Positions 15,529 through 23,588 are shown, counted from the first letter of the stretch. The stretch is DNA of 54,137 bases from Dehalococcoidia bacterium (GCA_003597995.1 QZJY01000059.1:1-54137); one strand, 5' to 3'. Made by a program: numbers and translations. Notes: generated by a model not told the origin, from the sequence alone.

Positions 15529-16371
15529 ATGCGCGTGAATATTAACCAGATAAAAGAAATGAAGCAGAATGGTGAGAAAATCGCCATGCTCACCGCATAC
15601 GACTATGCCACTGCAAAGATAGTAGATGAGGCCGGCGTGCCGCTCATCCTGGTGGGCGATAGCCTGGGGATGGTGGTGCTAGGCTATGATTCTACCATCC
15701 CGGTGACTATGGACGTCATGATTCATCACACTAAAGCGGTATCTCGCGCTGTGAAAAACGCTATCGTCATCGGCGACATGCCCTTCATGAGCTATCAGGT
15801 GAGCATTGAAAAGACTCTGGAAAACGCAGCCCGATTCATGCAAGAGGGTGGTGCGCAGGCAGTCAAGCTTGAGGGCGGTGTGAGCGTGGCCGCGACAGTA
15901 AAACGTATCGTGGACTGCGGCATTCCGGTCATGGGACACATCGGCCTCACTCCCCAGTCCATCCATCAGCTTGGCGGTTTCAAAGCGCAGGGAAAGACTC
16001 TGGAAACCGCCGACCGTTTAATTAAAGATGCGCTGGCGCTGGAGGAGGCGGGAGCTTTTGCCGTTGTCCTGGAAACAATGCCGGCGGAGTTGTCGCGACT
16101 CATCAGCCGCAAGCTGAGCATACCGACTATAGGCATCGGTGCCGGAGCGGGCTGCGACGGGCAGGTGCAGGTTATCAGCGATATGCTGGGTCTGTTCACC
16201 GATTTTGTGCCCAAACACGCCAAACAGTACGCTCATATTGCCGACATTATGTCGAGCGCTGTGTCGCAATACGCCCAGGAAGTGAAAACAGGCGTTTTCC
16301 CAACCGACAAGGAAAGCATCTCGATGGACGAGACCGTTCTGGCGAAACTCGAAAGACGGAATAGCGAATGA
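15529..16371 (+). CDS. panB: 3-methyl-2-oxobutanoate hydroxymethyltransferase
   Basis: PanB adds a hydroxymethyl group from methylene-tetrahydrofolate to 2-ketoisovalerate, giving ketopantoate. The 280-aa protein has the family motifs MLTAYDYATAKIVDEAG, the metal site GDSLGMVVLGYDSTIPVT, VKLEGG and GHIGLTPQSIHQLGGF. The start chosen is the ATG at 15529, seven bases after GGAGG (15517-15521). The frame is open upstream, but that part is not PanB-like. It overlaps panC by four bases (ATGA). Its substrate comes from IlvD, encoded at 42.6-44.3 kb. Confidence 0.96.
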   Translation: MRVNINQIKEMKQNGEKIAMLTAYDYATAKIVDEAGVPLILVGDSLGMVVLGYDSTIPVTMDVMIHHTKAVSRAVKNAIVIGDMPFMSYQVSIEKTLENAARFMQEGGAQAVKLEGGVSVAATVKRIVDCGIPVMGHIGLTPQSIHQLGGFKAQGKTLETADRLIKDALALEEAGAFAVVLETMPAELSRLISRKLSIPTIGIGAGAGCDGQVQVISDMLGLFTDFVPKHAKQYAHIADIMSSAVSQYAQEVKTGVFPTDKESISMDETVLAKLERRNSE

Positions 16372-17201
16372 AAGTAATACGAAATGTCGCCGGGATGAAG
16401 GCGATTCGTAAAACGTTGGCCGAGCCTGTTGGCTTCGTGCCGACTATGGGCTTTCTGCATGCAGGACACATCTCTCTGGCGAGCCAGTCAAAGAAAGATA
16501 ACGCTTCCACTATTGTCAGCATCTTCGTCAATCCCACCCAGTTCGGGCCCAAAGAGGATTTCGATAAATATCCCAGGGACGAACAGCGCGACCTCGCCAT
16601 GCTGGAAAAAGCGGGGGTGGATATTACTTTCCTGCCCTCAGCACACGAGATGTATCCGAGTGGTTTCAATGCATGGGTGGAGGTTGAAGGCATCACGACG
16701 AGGCTGGAAGGAGCTGTACGCCCGGGGCATTTCAAGGGAGTGGCAACAGTATGCAACAAACTCTTCAACATCGTCCAGCCCTCGAAGGCTTATTTCGGGC
16801 AGAAAGATGCCCAACAGGTGCTGGTCATCAAAAAGATGGTGTCCGACCTGAATATGAATCTAGAGATTGTGGTCATGCCGACTCTGCGCGAGGCCGACGG
16901 CCTGGCCATGAGCAGCCGCAACTCCTACCTCAAACCAGACGAGCGAAAAGCGGCGACGGTGCTCTACCGCGCCCTGCTCAAGGCTAAAGAAATGAGGCGG
17001 GCGGGCGAGCACAATGCGGAGAGTCTCCGCGAAGCGATGACTGAGCTCATACAGGCTGAACCTCTGGCTAAAATCGACTACGTCTCAATCGCCGACGCCG
17101 CCACCTTGCAGGAGCTTGAACATCTACACTCGCAGACGCTGGTTTCGCTGGCGGTCAGAGTCGGCGAGGTTCGTCTGATAGATAACGTTTTGCTACCTTG
17201 A
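16368..17201 (+). CDS. panC: Pantothenate synthetase (pantoate-beta-alanine ligase)
   Basis: Joins pantoate and beta-alanine using ATP. The 277-aa length is standard. The nucleotide-binding motif PTMGFLHAGH is present, along with the FVNPTQFGPKEDFDKYPR segment, the GHFKGVATVCNKLFN stretch, GQKDAQQ and the loop MSSRNSYL. It is the last gene of the operon, overlapping panB. The tRNA cluster starts 65 bp later behind its own promoter. Function secure. Confidence 0.96.
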   Translation: MKVIRNVAGMKAIRKTLAEPVGFVPTMGFLHAGHISLASQSKKDNASTIVSIFVNPTQFGPKEDFDKYPRDEQRDLAMLEKAGVDITFLPSAHEMYPSGFNAWVEVEGITTRLEGAVRPGHFKGVATVCNKLFNIVQPSKAYFGQKDAQQVLVIKKMVSDLNMNLEIVVMPTLREADGLAMSSRNSYLKPDERKAATVLYRALLKAKEMRRAGEHNAESLREAMTELIQAEPLAKIDYVSIADAATLQELEHLHSQTLVSLAVRVGEVRLIDNVLLP

Positions 17202-17226
17202 GCCATCCCGTGGCATGTCCTCGATG

Positions 17227-17256
17227 TTGACACTCAAGACTACTAAAAGATACAAT
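17227..17256 (+). promoter_or_regulatory. Promoter of the tRNA cluster
   Basis: Perfect TTGACA (17227-17232), 18-bp spacer and TACAAT (17251-17256). Predicted start is a few bases before tRNA-Phe. Confidence 0.7.
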
Positions 17257-17266
17257 ATCAAGTCGT

Positions 17267-17343
<77 letters not shown>

Positions 17344-17377
17344 CTAGTCGCACATTGAAAACTTGACAGGCTTTCGA

Positions 17378-17466
17378 GCCGGAGTGGCGGAATAGGCAGA
17401 CGCGACAGTCTCAAAAACTGTTGAGGGGCAACTCTCATGTCGGTTCGACCCCGACCTTCGGCACCA
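17378..17466 (+). tRNA. tRNA-Leu (CAA)
   Basis: Class II tRNA with a long variable arm. Acceptor GCCGGAG pairs with CTTCGGC. Stem ACAGT/ACTGT carries loop CTCAAAA, giving anticodon CAA, which reads UUG. The variable arm is around 17421-17438. CCA is encoded. Confidence 0.93.
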
Positions 17467-17482
17467 TGAAACGCCGGTACGG

Positions 17483-17556
17483 TGCCGAGTTGTGTAGTGG
17501 TAGCACGAAGGACTTTGAATCCTTTTGCCCAGGTTCGAATCCTGGCTCGGCAGCCA
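17483..17556 (+). tRNA. tRNA-Gln (TTG)
   Basis: Acceptor TGCCGAG pairs with CTCGGCA. Stem AAGGA/TCCTT carries loop CTTTGAA, giving anticodon TTG. CCA is encoded at 17554-17556. Confidence 0.94.
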
Positions 17557-17566
17557 GATTTTATAC

Positions 17567-17641
17567 TCCCCGATAGCTCAACGGTAGAGCGGGCGGCTGT
17601 TAACCGCTAGGTTCTAGGTTCGAATCCTAGTCGGGGAGCCA
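17567..17641 (+). tRNA. tRNA-Asn (GTT)
   Basis: Acceptor TCCCCGA pairs with TCGGGGA. Stem GGCGG/CCGCT carries loop CTGTTAA, giving anticodon GTT. CCA is encoded. Bases 17583-17641 reappear, interrupted, at 17920-17988 beyond a nuclease gene. Confidence 0.95.
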
Positions 17642-17657
17642 ATTTTTAAAGGCTCAA

Positions 17658-17924
17658 ATGATGGAGACACAGCAATACTTTGTCTATGTCTTGCGAAACC
17701 CTCAAGGCAGACTATACATCGGTTTTACTACCGACCTCCAAAGACGCTTGCAACAACATCAAAATGGCGAAACAGGCTGGACGAAAAGATACCGTCCTTG
17801 GGAATTAGTGTACCATGAAGTATATTCCAACCGCTCAGAAGCCATAAAACGAGAAAGAAGCCTGAAGCAAGGAAAGCGGAACCAAGAGTTACGACAATTC
17901 TTAAAACCAACCTTGGAATGGTAG
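17658..17924 (+). CDS. GIY-YIG nuclease domain protein inserted next to tRNA-Asn
   Basis: An 88-aa single-domain GIY-YIG endonuclease. It has the YVL motif at residues 10-12, YIG at 20-22, Arg29/Arg30 on the following helix and a Glu in the SEAIKRERSLK helix. Small proteins of this type (UvrC N-terminal-like) are widespread and often mobile. The gene lies between intact tRNA-Asn and a damaged second copy, and its TAG stop (17922-17924) is part of the duplicated tRNA sequence. This points to insertion at tRNA-Asn with target duplication, or to a small homing unit. An ATG at 17661 is an alternative start. Whether it cuts tRNA-Asn DNA is inference. Confidence 0.85.
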   Translation: MMETQQYFVYVLRNPQGRLYIGFTTDLQRRLQQHQNGETGWTKRYRPWELVYHEVYSNRSEAIKRERSLKQGKRNQELRQFLKPTLEW

Positions 17925-17988
17925 AGCGGGTCCTTCGGCTGAAGGATTAACCGCTAGGTTCTAGGTTCGAATCCTAGTCGGGGAGCCA
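17920..17988 (+). pseudogene. Truncated, interrupted tRNA-Asn copy
   Basis: Matches tRNA-Asn from GGTAGAGCGGG (17920-17930) and again from TTAACCGC to the 3' CCA (17947-17988, 42 bases identical to 17600-17641). The acceptor 5' strand and most of the D-arm are absent. In the anticodon stem the parent CGGCTG is flanked by TCCTT and AAGGA, a palindromic insertion totalling ten bases. It cannot fold as a normal tRNA. Confidence 0.85.
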
Positions 17989-18007
17989 GTTTTTCTAGAG
18001 GTGAATC

Positions 18008-19045
18008 TTGAAAGTTCTCGGTATTGACCCAGGCACCACTTCATTTGACCTCTGTCTATTAGAGGACAGGGAAGTCAAATACGAGGAAAGCCTGCCCTCA
18101 GTTGCTGTGGCGCAGTGGCCTGAGGAAATAGCCCAAAAATGCCTCGACCTCAAGCCGGATGTCCTGGTAGCCCCCTCCGGCTACGGCCTCCCCAACCGGC
18201 GATTGGGCCAGCTCAGCCGGCAGGAATTGTTTGAAACCACCCTCGTCCGCGAAGGAGAAAGCATTCCTGTTCTGGAGGGCATGAAAAAGCTTTTTGCTAT
18301 CCTCAAGGAGGCCGGCACCGATGCCATTTTCCTCCCTGGAGTTATTCAGTTGCCTACTGTCCCCAGGTGGCGCAAATTCAACAAGATAGATATGGGCACC
18401 GCCGATAAAATGTGTATCGGAGCCCTTTCGGTGGAGATGACTGCCTCCGCGAAGGGCGGGTATTCCCATGTCAACCACATCGTGGTCGAGCTTGGCGGGG
18501 GTTACAATTGCGTTATGACTATCAAAGAGGGAAAGATTGTCAACGGCATAGGCGGTACTCTCTTCCCCGGGCCAGGTTACAGAAATGCCGGGGCGATGGA
18601 TGGTGAAGTCGCCTACTTGTTAGGAGCCTTTGAAAAAGGGCTGCTTTTCGAAGGCGGCGCTGGCTATCTGGCCGGCATTGAGAATCTGGATATCGCCGCC
18701 TTTAACAGCGAGAAATATCCCGACGCCTTCAACAGTTTCATCGAAGGCATCCTCCTGGCCGTGTGTAGCCAGCGCTCCCTGCTGCCAAGTCTGGAGGTAT
18801 ACATATCCGGGCAATTGAGCAAGTATCCAAATATATATAACCCCATCATGAAACGCCTTGAAGAGTTGGGTTATGTGGTAAAACCATTGCCGTTGCTTTC
18901 CCAGGGTAGCAAGGCAGCGGCACAGGGATACGCCGTCGTAGGCAACGGGCTGTCCGGGGGCGTATATAAACCACTGGTCAGACATATGATGATAGATAAG
19001 GCATCAGGCTCTGTGCTGGATTACATTTATTGGAAATTGCCATGA
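18008..19045 (+). CDS. DUF1464 family protein (ASKHA-type, kinase-like)
   Basis: A 345-aa protein. It begins MKVLGIDPGTTSFDLCLLED, the phosphate-1 motif of the acetate/sugar kinase-Hsp70-actin fold, and has a central ELGGGYNCVMTIKEGKIVNGIGGT segment resembling the phosphate-2 motif. The whole looks like DUF1464, a mainly archaeal family annotated as butyrate-kinase-like. No experimental role is known to me. It overlaps the next radical SAM gene by ATGA, so the two are probably coupled. The SD is weak (TAGAGGTG) before the start at 18008. Archaeal-type ancestry by transfer is possible. Confidence 0.75.
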   Translation: MKVLGIDPGTTSFDLCLLEDREVKYEESLPSVAVAQWPEEIAQKCLDLKPDVLVAPSGYGLPNRRLGQLSRQELFETTLVREGESIPVLEGMKKLFAILKEAGTDAIFLPGVIQLPTVPRWRKFNKIDMGTADKMCIGALSVEMTASAKGGYSHVNHIVVELGGGYNCVMTIKEGKIVNGIGGTLFPGPGYRNAGAMDGEVAYLLGAFEKGLLFEGGAGYLAGIENLDIAAFNSEKYPDAFNSFIEGILLAVCSQRSLLPSLEVYISGQLSKYPNIYNPIMKRLEELGYVVKPLPLLSQGSKAAAQGYAVVGNGLSGGVYKPLVRHMMIDKASGSVLDYIYWKLP

Positions 19046-20076
19046 ACAATCCGGTATACATAGACTGGGCAATCGCCCGCAAATGTAACCTTAGTTGCCA
19101 GTACTGCGTCGGCATGGAAGAATCCGAGCTATCGCGCGAGCAAGCGGTCAAGGTAGCCCGGGATATTATCGAGTTGAAGCCCCGCTGGGTTATCCTCGAA
19201 GGCGGCGAGCCGTTGCTGCGCGGCGATATCTACGATATAGGTGCCATGTTCAAAAAGAATAGTATCGAAGTTTATGTCATAACCAACGGCAATGCTTTCA
19301 CATCGGAAAAGCTGAGCAAGCTGGCATCTTTTGCGCCAAAAGTCCTTTTCAGTATTGACGGTGCGACTGCCGGCACTCACGAGGCCATTAAAAGGGGCTC
19401 TAAATTCGATACCGCTCTGAAATGGGCCAGGGAGTGTGCCTCGCTGGGCATCTTTCAGGGAATCACTGCCGTGCTCTCCAGGCAAAACCGCGCGGAAGTC
19501 AAGGGCTTCATCGACCTCACTGAAAAACTGGGGGGGAGCGAAATTATATTCTTGCCGCTCAAGCCTTTTGGCGATGACGCATCGAGCTTGGAGTATTATC
19601 GACAGCATGCTTTATCGCCGCAGGAACAAGAGGAAACCATCAACGAGATATATAGCTATCCAACCGGTATCAATATTTTCTATGACGAGCCTTTTTTGTG
19701 GAATATTTCGTATAAACATGACCTCCGTCTAAGCCAGACCGACGGCGGAGTCACCATCCCCGATGTCGCCGGCTGTGCCTCTGCCTGCTCTCTCTATATC
19801 CAGACCATGGGCGATGTCAGGCCATGCATGTTCTCGCCGCGCGAGTTTTCTTTTGGCAATGCCGCCAGAGAGCCTCTAAAACAAATATGGCAGAGGATGC
19901 AGGCGAGCCAGCTACTTACCGCCTGGTCTGACCAGAAAACGAGAAGCGGTGCTTGCGGGCGGTGTCAGAAGTTTGAAAGTTGCCACGGATGCCTGGCGCG
20001 CACGGTCAGCATCACCGGAGATAGACACGGCAGCGACCCTGCCTGTCCCCTGGCCTGTTCTCCAGCCTGCCGTTGA
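19042..20076 (+). CDS. Radical SAM/SPASM domain protein
   Basis: A 344-aa enzyme. Residues 15-22 hold the radical SAM Fe-S motif CNLSCQYC. The EGGEPLLRGD, VITNGN and FSIDGA segments mark the barrel. The C-terminus has a SPASM-like cluster (CASACSLY, RPCMF, then CGRCQKFESCHGCLAR and CPLACSPAC) that would hold extra Fe-S clusters. SPASM enzymes usually modify peptides or cofactors. No small peptide gene is obvious next to it. The ATG at 19042 overlaps the stop of the DUF1464 gene, which suggests a joint function. A TTG at 19030 is less likely. The target is unknown. Confidence 0.85.
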   Translation: MNNPVYIDWAIARKCNLSCQYCVGMEESELSREQAVKVARDIIELKPRWVILEGGEPLLRGDIYDIGAMFKKNSIEVYVITNGNAFTSEKLSKLASFAPKVLFSIDGATAGTHEAIKRGSKFDTALKWARECASLGIFQGITAVLSRQNRAEVKGFIDLTEKLGGSEIIFLPLKPFGDDASSLEYYRQHALSPQEQEETINEIYSYPTGINIFYDEPFLWNISYKHDLRLSQTDGGVTIPDVAGCASACSLYIQTMGDVRPCMFSPREFSFGNAAREPLKQIWQRMQASQLLTAWSDQKTRSGACGRCQKFESCHGCLARTVSITGDRHGSDPACPLACSPACR

Positions 20077-20167
20077 TTAATCCGGTTCCCGCATGAAGTC
20101 CGGCACAAGCTGACTGATTATAGAAAGCAGGTTAATAAAATAGTCCGTTTTCTATATTTTATGCCCC

Positions 20168-20196
20168 TTGACTGGCTGCCTTTGATAATCTATTCT
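20168..20196 (+). promoter_or_regulatory. Promoter of the ABC exporter genes
   Basis: TTGACT (20168-20173), 17 bp, TATTCT (20191-20196). The ATG at 20205 is eight bases further on, so the mRNA may start at or within two bases of it. Confidence 0.5.
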
Positions 20197-20204
20197 TTGG
20201 TTTA

Positions 20205-20954
20205 ATGGATACGACTCTCGCCCCTGCCATTGATATCAATAGCGTTTCTTTCAACTACGGCAAGCTCAAAGCCCTGGACAACCTGTCCTTGCACATATCA
20301 AAGGGCATCAGTTTCGGCCTGCTCGGCCCCAATGGAGCCGGAAAAACCACCCTCATCCGCCTGCTGGCCGGGCTTTTGACGCCTCAATCCGGCAGCGTCA
20401 GGATAATGGACAAAACACCTTCGCGCCGGACGGCGCTTTTGACTGGCTACATGCCGCAGCTTCACTCGCTTTATAACGAGCTTTCCATACAGCAGAATGT
20501 AGGTTTCTTTGCCTCTATCTACGGCCTGAAAGGGAAACAAAAGCAGGGCCGTATTGAGGAGGTTATCCGGCTGGTGGAACTGTGGGACAGGCGCAGAGAC
20601 TCCGTGCAGAACCTGAGCGGCGGCATGAGGCAGCGCGTCAGCCTGGCCTGCGCCATTGTGCACAATCCTCCCTTGCTGTTGTTGGATGAACCGACTGTCG
20701 GCCTCGACCCGGAGCTGCGAGTAACCTTCTGGGACTACTTCGCCAGGCTTACGCAGCAGGGCACTACCCTGATAATATCCAGCCACACTATGGACGATGC
20801 CGCTCATTGTGACCGTCTGGCTTTTATCAGGCAGGGGCGTGTCATCGCCAGCGGCACGCCGGATGAGCTGCGCAAAGACACAGGGGCTCCTGACGCCACT
20901 CTGGAAGATGCGTTCCTCTATTACATCCGCCACGGAGAATTCCCCCATGCCTAG
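20205..20954 (+). CDS. ABC transporter ATP-binding protein
   Basis: A 249-aa ATPase of the ABC-2 exporter type. The Walker A GPNGAGKTTL, Q-loop YMPQLH, signature LSGGMRQRVSLA, Walker B LLLLDEPTVGLD and switch His (SSHTMDD) are all present. It works with the permease that overlaps its end. Substrate unknown. This type exports drugs, lipids or peptides. The preceding gap of 128 bp holds a possible promoter close to the start. Confidence 0.95.
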   Translation: MDTTLAPAIDINSVSFNYGKLKALDNLSLHISKGISFGLLGPNGAGKTTLIRLLAGLLTPQSGSVRIMDKTPSRRTALLTGYMPQLHSLYNELSIQQNVGFFASIYGLKGKQKQGRIEEVIRLVELWDRRRDSVQNLSGGMRQRVSLACAIVHNPPLLLLDEPTVGLDPELRVTFWDYFARLTQQGTTLIISSHTMDDAAHCDRLAFIRQGRVIASGTPDELRKDTGAPDATLEDAFLYYIRHGEFPHA

Positions 20955-21678
20955 ATTTGCCTTTCCTATTGCCGGGCGCATCATTCTGCAACTCGGACGC
21001 GACCACCGTACAATGGCGCTGATAGTTTTAGCCCCCATTCTGGTCATGACGCTTATCGGCCTCAGTTTTCCGGACAAAAGCCAGTTCAATTACATAGCAC
21101 CCGCTCTGCTGGCGACCATCGCGCTGTTTTTCAGTTTCCTCATTACCGGAGTGACTTTCCTGCGCGAGCGCTCGCAGGGCACTCTCGAGCGTTTGATGGC
21201 CTCGCCGGTGTCGCGGCTGGATGTGGTGCTGGGCTACCTGTTCGGATTGTTCGTTTTCGCTTTGCTGCAAACGCTGATAATATTCTTCTTTACCATCTAT
21301 GTTTTAAACGTCACCTATCGCGGCGACCTATGGCAGATATTGGTTTTCCAGCTTGTTGTCATCATGGGTTCGGTCAACCTGGGGATATTCACCTCCACTT
21401 TCGCGCGTAACGAGTTTCAGGTCATCCAGTTCATACCCATAATCATTCTGCCGCAGGTATTCCTGGGGGGCATCCTGTGGCCGGTGGAACAGATGCCGAA
21501 ATACCTGCAATATCTTTCAGACATCCTTCCGCTCACCTATGCGGTAAAAGGGCTGCGCGACATCATGCTCAGCGGTAAGGGTTTGTTGGATGTGGGAGTT
21601 GATCTGGGAGTGCTTGTCGGTTTCACTATTTTAACCTCCATTCTAGCTGCTACTACACTCAGGAGAGGAGCAAACTAG
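20947..21678 (+). CDS. ABC-2 type transporter permease
   Basis: A 243-aa inner-membrane protein with about six hydrophobic helices. The FLRERSQGTLERLMASPVSRLDVVLGYL segment is typical of ABC2_membrane permeases, and GGILWPVEQMPKYLQYLSDILPLTYAVKGLRDIML is the family's C-terminal signature. The start is the ATG at 20947, inside the end of the ATPase gene (eight bases of overlap). The frame is open further upstream, but only as a shadow of the ATPase. Substrate unknown. Confidence 0.93.
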   Translation: MPRFAFPIAGRIILQLGRDHRTMALIVLAPILVMTLIGLSFPDKSQFNYIAPALLATIALFFSFLITGVTFLRERSQGTLERLMASPVSRLDVVLGYLFGLFVFALLQTLIIFFFTIYVLNVTYRGDLWQILVFQLVVIMGSVNLGIFTSTFARNEFQVIQFIPIIILPQVFLGGILWPVEQMPKYLQYLSDILPLTYAVKGLRDIMLSGKGLLDVGVDLGVLVGFTILTSILAATTLRRGAN

Positions 21679-21745
21679 CTCCCTTTTCGCAAAGTGAAAA
21701 ACAAAGACTAAAGAGATGTCCTGATTCCTCGACTGGAGGCCGTTT

Positions 21746-22948
21746 TTGCGCAGATGGTGGCTTAACTGGAAGCTGTGGACTGGCTTCCTCGCTTTGGCGG
21801 GAGCTATCGCTGTATTCTTTTCACTTAATTCAGACACGCCGCGTCTGGCACTTTTCTGGGTTTTTGGCCTGGCCTTCGGATTTATCGTTCAGCGCAGCCG
21901 TTTTTGTTTCGTTTCCGCCATCAGCAACTTCTTCCTGTTCAAAGACGTCAGGCTTCTAAAGGGCATACTGGGCGGGCTTTTCGTTGCCACTATCGGCTTT
22001 AGCATTATCATGTACCGCCAGGTATCCGACCCGTCCTCGGGCATTCCGGCCACCGCCTATGTCGCCCCCTTCGGCTGGCATCTGGTTCTGGCGGGGCTGC
22101 TTTTCGGTCTGGGTATGATGCTGGCCGGTGGCTGTATCATGGGTACGCTTTATCGCATCGGCGAAGGCGCGGTGACCTCGCTAGTAGCTCTGCTGGGCAT
22201 CATTATCGGCATGGGTGTGCTGCAACACAACTGGTCATGGTGGTGGAACAGCTACATCTCGCACCTTCCTAATGTCTGGCTGCCGGCTCATATCGGCTGG
22301 ATACCTGCCGTGCTTCTGACACTGGCGGCCATCGGCCTGCTTTACTGGCTGGTATCCTCCAGAAAGAATCCTGATGCTGATGCTGTTGCTGATGATTCCA
22401 AAACGAGTGCGGAGTCGGTGCCTCTCAAATCCCGTCTCTCAGGAGTGGGCAAAGGCATTTTTGTCCATCGCTGGCCGATGGCTCTCAGTGGAGTCATACT
22501 CGGCGTTGTAAATATCCTGCTTTATCAGACGGCAGAGCGCCCCTGGGGGCTTACCGGCGAGGTGATGCGCTGGACGCAGAACGCGCTGGACGTGGTGCGC
22601 CTGCCCGCGCCTCCCCTTGCCACCGTGCCGGGTACCTGAGTGGTCTCCGCCGCGCCGGGTCAGTTGACCTGGGGATTGATGCTCAACGGAGGGCTTATTC
22701 TCGGCGCGCTCGTGGCCGCCATGTTGTCCGGTGATTTCAACCTGCGCTGGCCGCGCCAGAAGGCCGTCTATCCGCGCGTCTTAATAGGCGGACTGCTCAT
22801 GGGTTACGGCGCCGGGCTGGCCTCCGGCTGCACCGTGGGAGGCTTTTTCTCCGCCGTGCCGTCACTGGGCCTAAATGGAGTCGTATTCGGAGCCTCCATA
22901 CTTTTCGGCGCTATCATCGGTTTGCAGGCGATTAAGAGGATAGGTTAA
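21746..22948 (+). CDS. YeeE/YedE-type sulfur (or selenium) transporter with in-frame TGA
   Basis: Read through, the frame codes 400 residues, the usual size for this multi-pass family. The N-terminal half has FGFIVQRSRFCFVSA and MMLAGGCIMGTLYRIGEGA. The C-terminal half has GYGAGLASGCTVGGFF. These Gly-Cys motifs are the substrate path in the thiosulfate transporter TsuA. At codon 298 (22637-22639) there is a TGA, and the frame continues directly with GTG at 22640. Possible readings are a selenocysteine, a nonsense mutation or sequence error (TGG or TGC), or two coupled half-proteins. A hairpin at 22655-22672 follows. The start is a TTG at 21746, six bases after GGAGG (21735-21739). The next gene is a rhodanese, supporting sulfur transport. 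Confidence 0.75.
22655..22672 (+). promoter_or_regulatory. Hairpin after in-frame TGA, SECIS-like geometry
   Basis: CCGGGTC, loop AGTT, GACCTGG: seven pairs with one G-T. The loop begins 22 nt after the TGA and has G as its second base, which fits the loose bacterial SECIS pattern. GC-rich coding DNA makes such hairpins common, so it is weak evidence alone. Confidence 0.3.
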
Positions 22949-22978
22949 ATCCTGTAAGGGTATGCGGCTCGCTCCCAT

Positions 22979-23008
22979 TTCTCAAACATTACGTAGTTTG
23001 TGTATAAT
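22979..23008 (+). promoter_or_regulatory. Promoter of the rhodanese lipoprotein gene
   Basis: Weak -35 TTCTCA (22979-22984), 18 bp, perfect -10 TATAAT (23003-23008). AAGGAG (23023-23028) stands six bases before the ATG at 23035. The gene can thus be expressed apart from the transporter. Confidence 0.55.
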
Positions 23009-23034
23009 ATATTATCACTAGCAAGGAGAAACAT

Positions 23035-23508
23035 ATGAAACGTTTACTGTTGGTTTCGGCGGTTATTATCATGGCTTTCGCCGCAGCGTGCGGAGGCGGC
23101 TCTTCAGGCACCACTGCGCCTTCGACCACTGCCTCATCGACAGCAATGCTGGGAACTCCGGTGGCAGTCGAAGGCGGCGGCACATACTGGAGTATCACAC
23201 CGGCGCAGCTTCATTCCATGAGTCCGAACGATTTATTCATAGTGGATGCCGATACCGCCTACATGGGCGAGATAGCCAACACCTCCCTCTTTATCAACTC
23301 TGACACCGTAAGCCAGAATCTGGATAAATTTCCATCCGACAAGGCGACCAAAATCGTCGTTTATTGCGCCGCGGGAGTAAAGAGCAAGGTTGTGGCTGCA
23401 ACGCTGGTAACAGCAGGCTACACGCGCGTCATGCAGCTTGAGGGCGGCATTATAGCCTGGCAGTTGCAGGGGTATCCCGCCACCAACAAGACCAGGACGA
23501 TGACCTAG
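23035..23508 (+). CDS. Rhodanese-domain lipoprotein
   Basis: A 157-aa exported protein. The signal peptide ends in a lipobox with Cys19 (FAAAC), then a Gly/Ser/Thr-rich linker (20-40) and a rhodanese domain. The active-site loop is CAAGVKSK with Cys111 as the expected persulfide carrier, and the domain ends LEGGIIAWQLQGYP. It would be anchored on the outside of the membrane. Placed after the YeeE/YedE-type transporter, it may hand sulfur (thiosulfate or persulfide) to it. A strong terminator follows. Family secure, substrate inferred. Confidence 0.88.
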   Translation: MKRLLLVSAVIIMAFAAACGGGSSGTTAPSTTASSTAMLGTPVAVEGGGTYWSITPAQLHSMSPNDLFIVDADTAYMGEIANTSLFINSDTVSQNLDKFPSDKATKIVVYCAAGVKSKVVAATLVTAGYTRVMQLEGGIIAWQLQGYPATNKTRTMT

Positions 23509-23535
23509 GCCGCCGCCCCGACTAACTTAAATAAT

Positions 23536-23572
23536 AGAGGCCGTGAGTTTTGGCTCGCGGCCTCTTTGTTTA
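23536..23572. terminator. Two-sided intrinsic terminator
   Basis: Stem AGAGGCCGTGAG (23536-23547) with CTCGCGGCCTCT (23554-23565), one G-T pair, then TTGTTT. It lies between the convergent rhodanese and zinc-ribbon genes, with an A-rich stretch on the other side, so it can serve both. Confidence 0.8.
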
Positions 23573-23588
23573 TTTACGTTATGTCAGT

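Noticed and set aside
21028-21270. Antisense frames under the ABC permease and transporter genes
   Set aside because: Polar, Gln/Arg-rich shadows of membrane-helix codons with no supporting signals.
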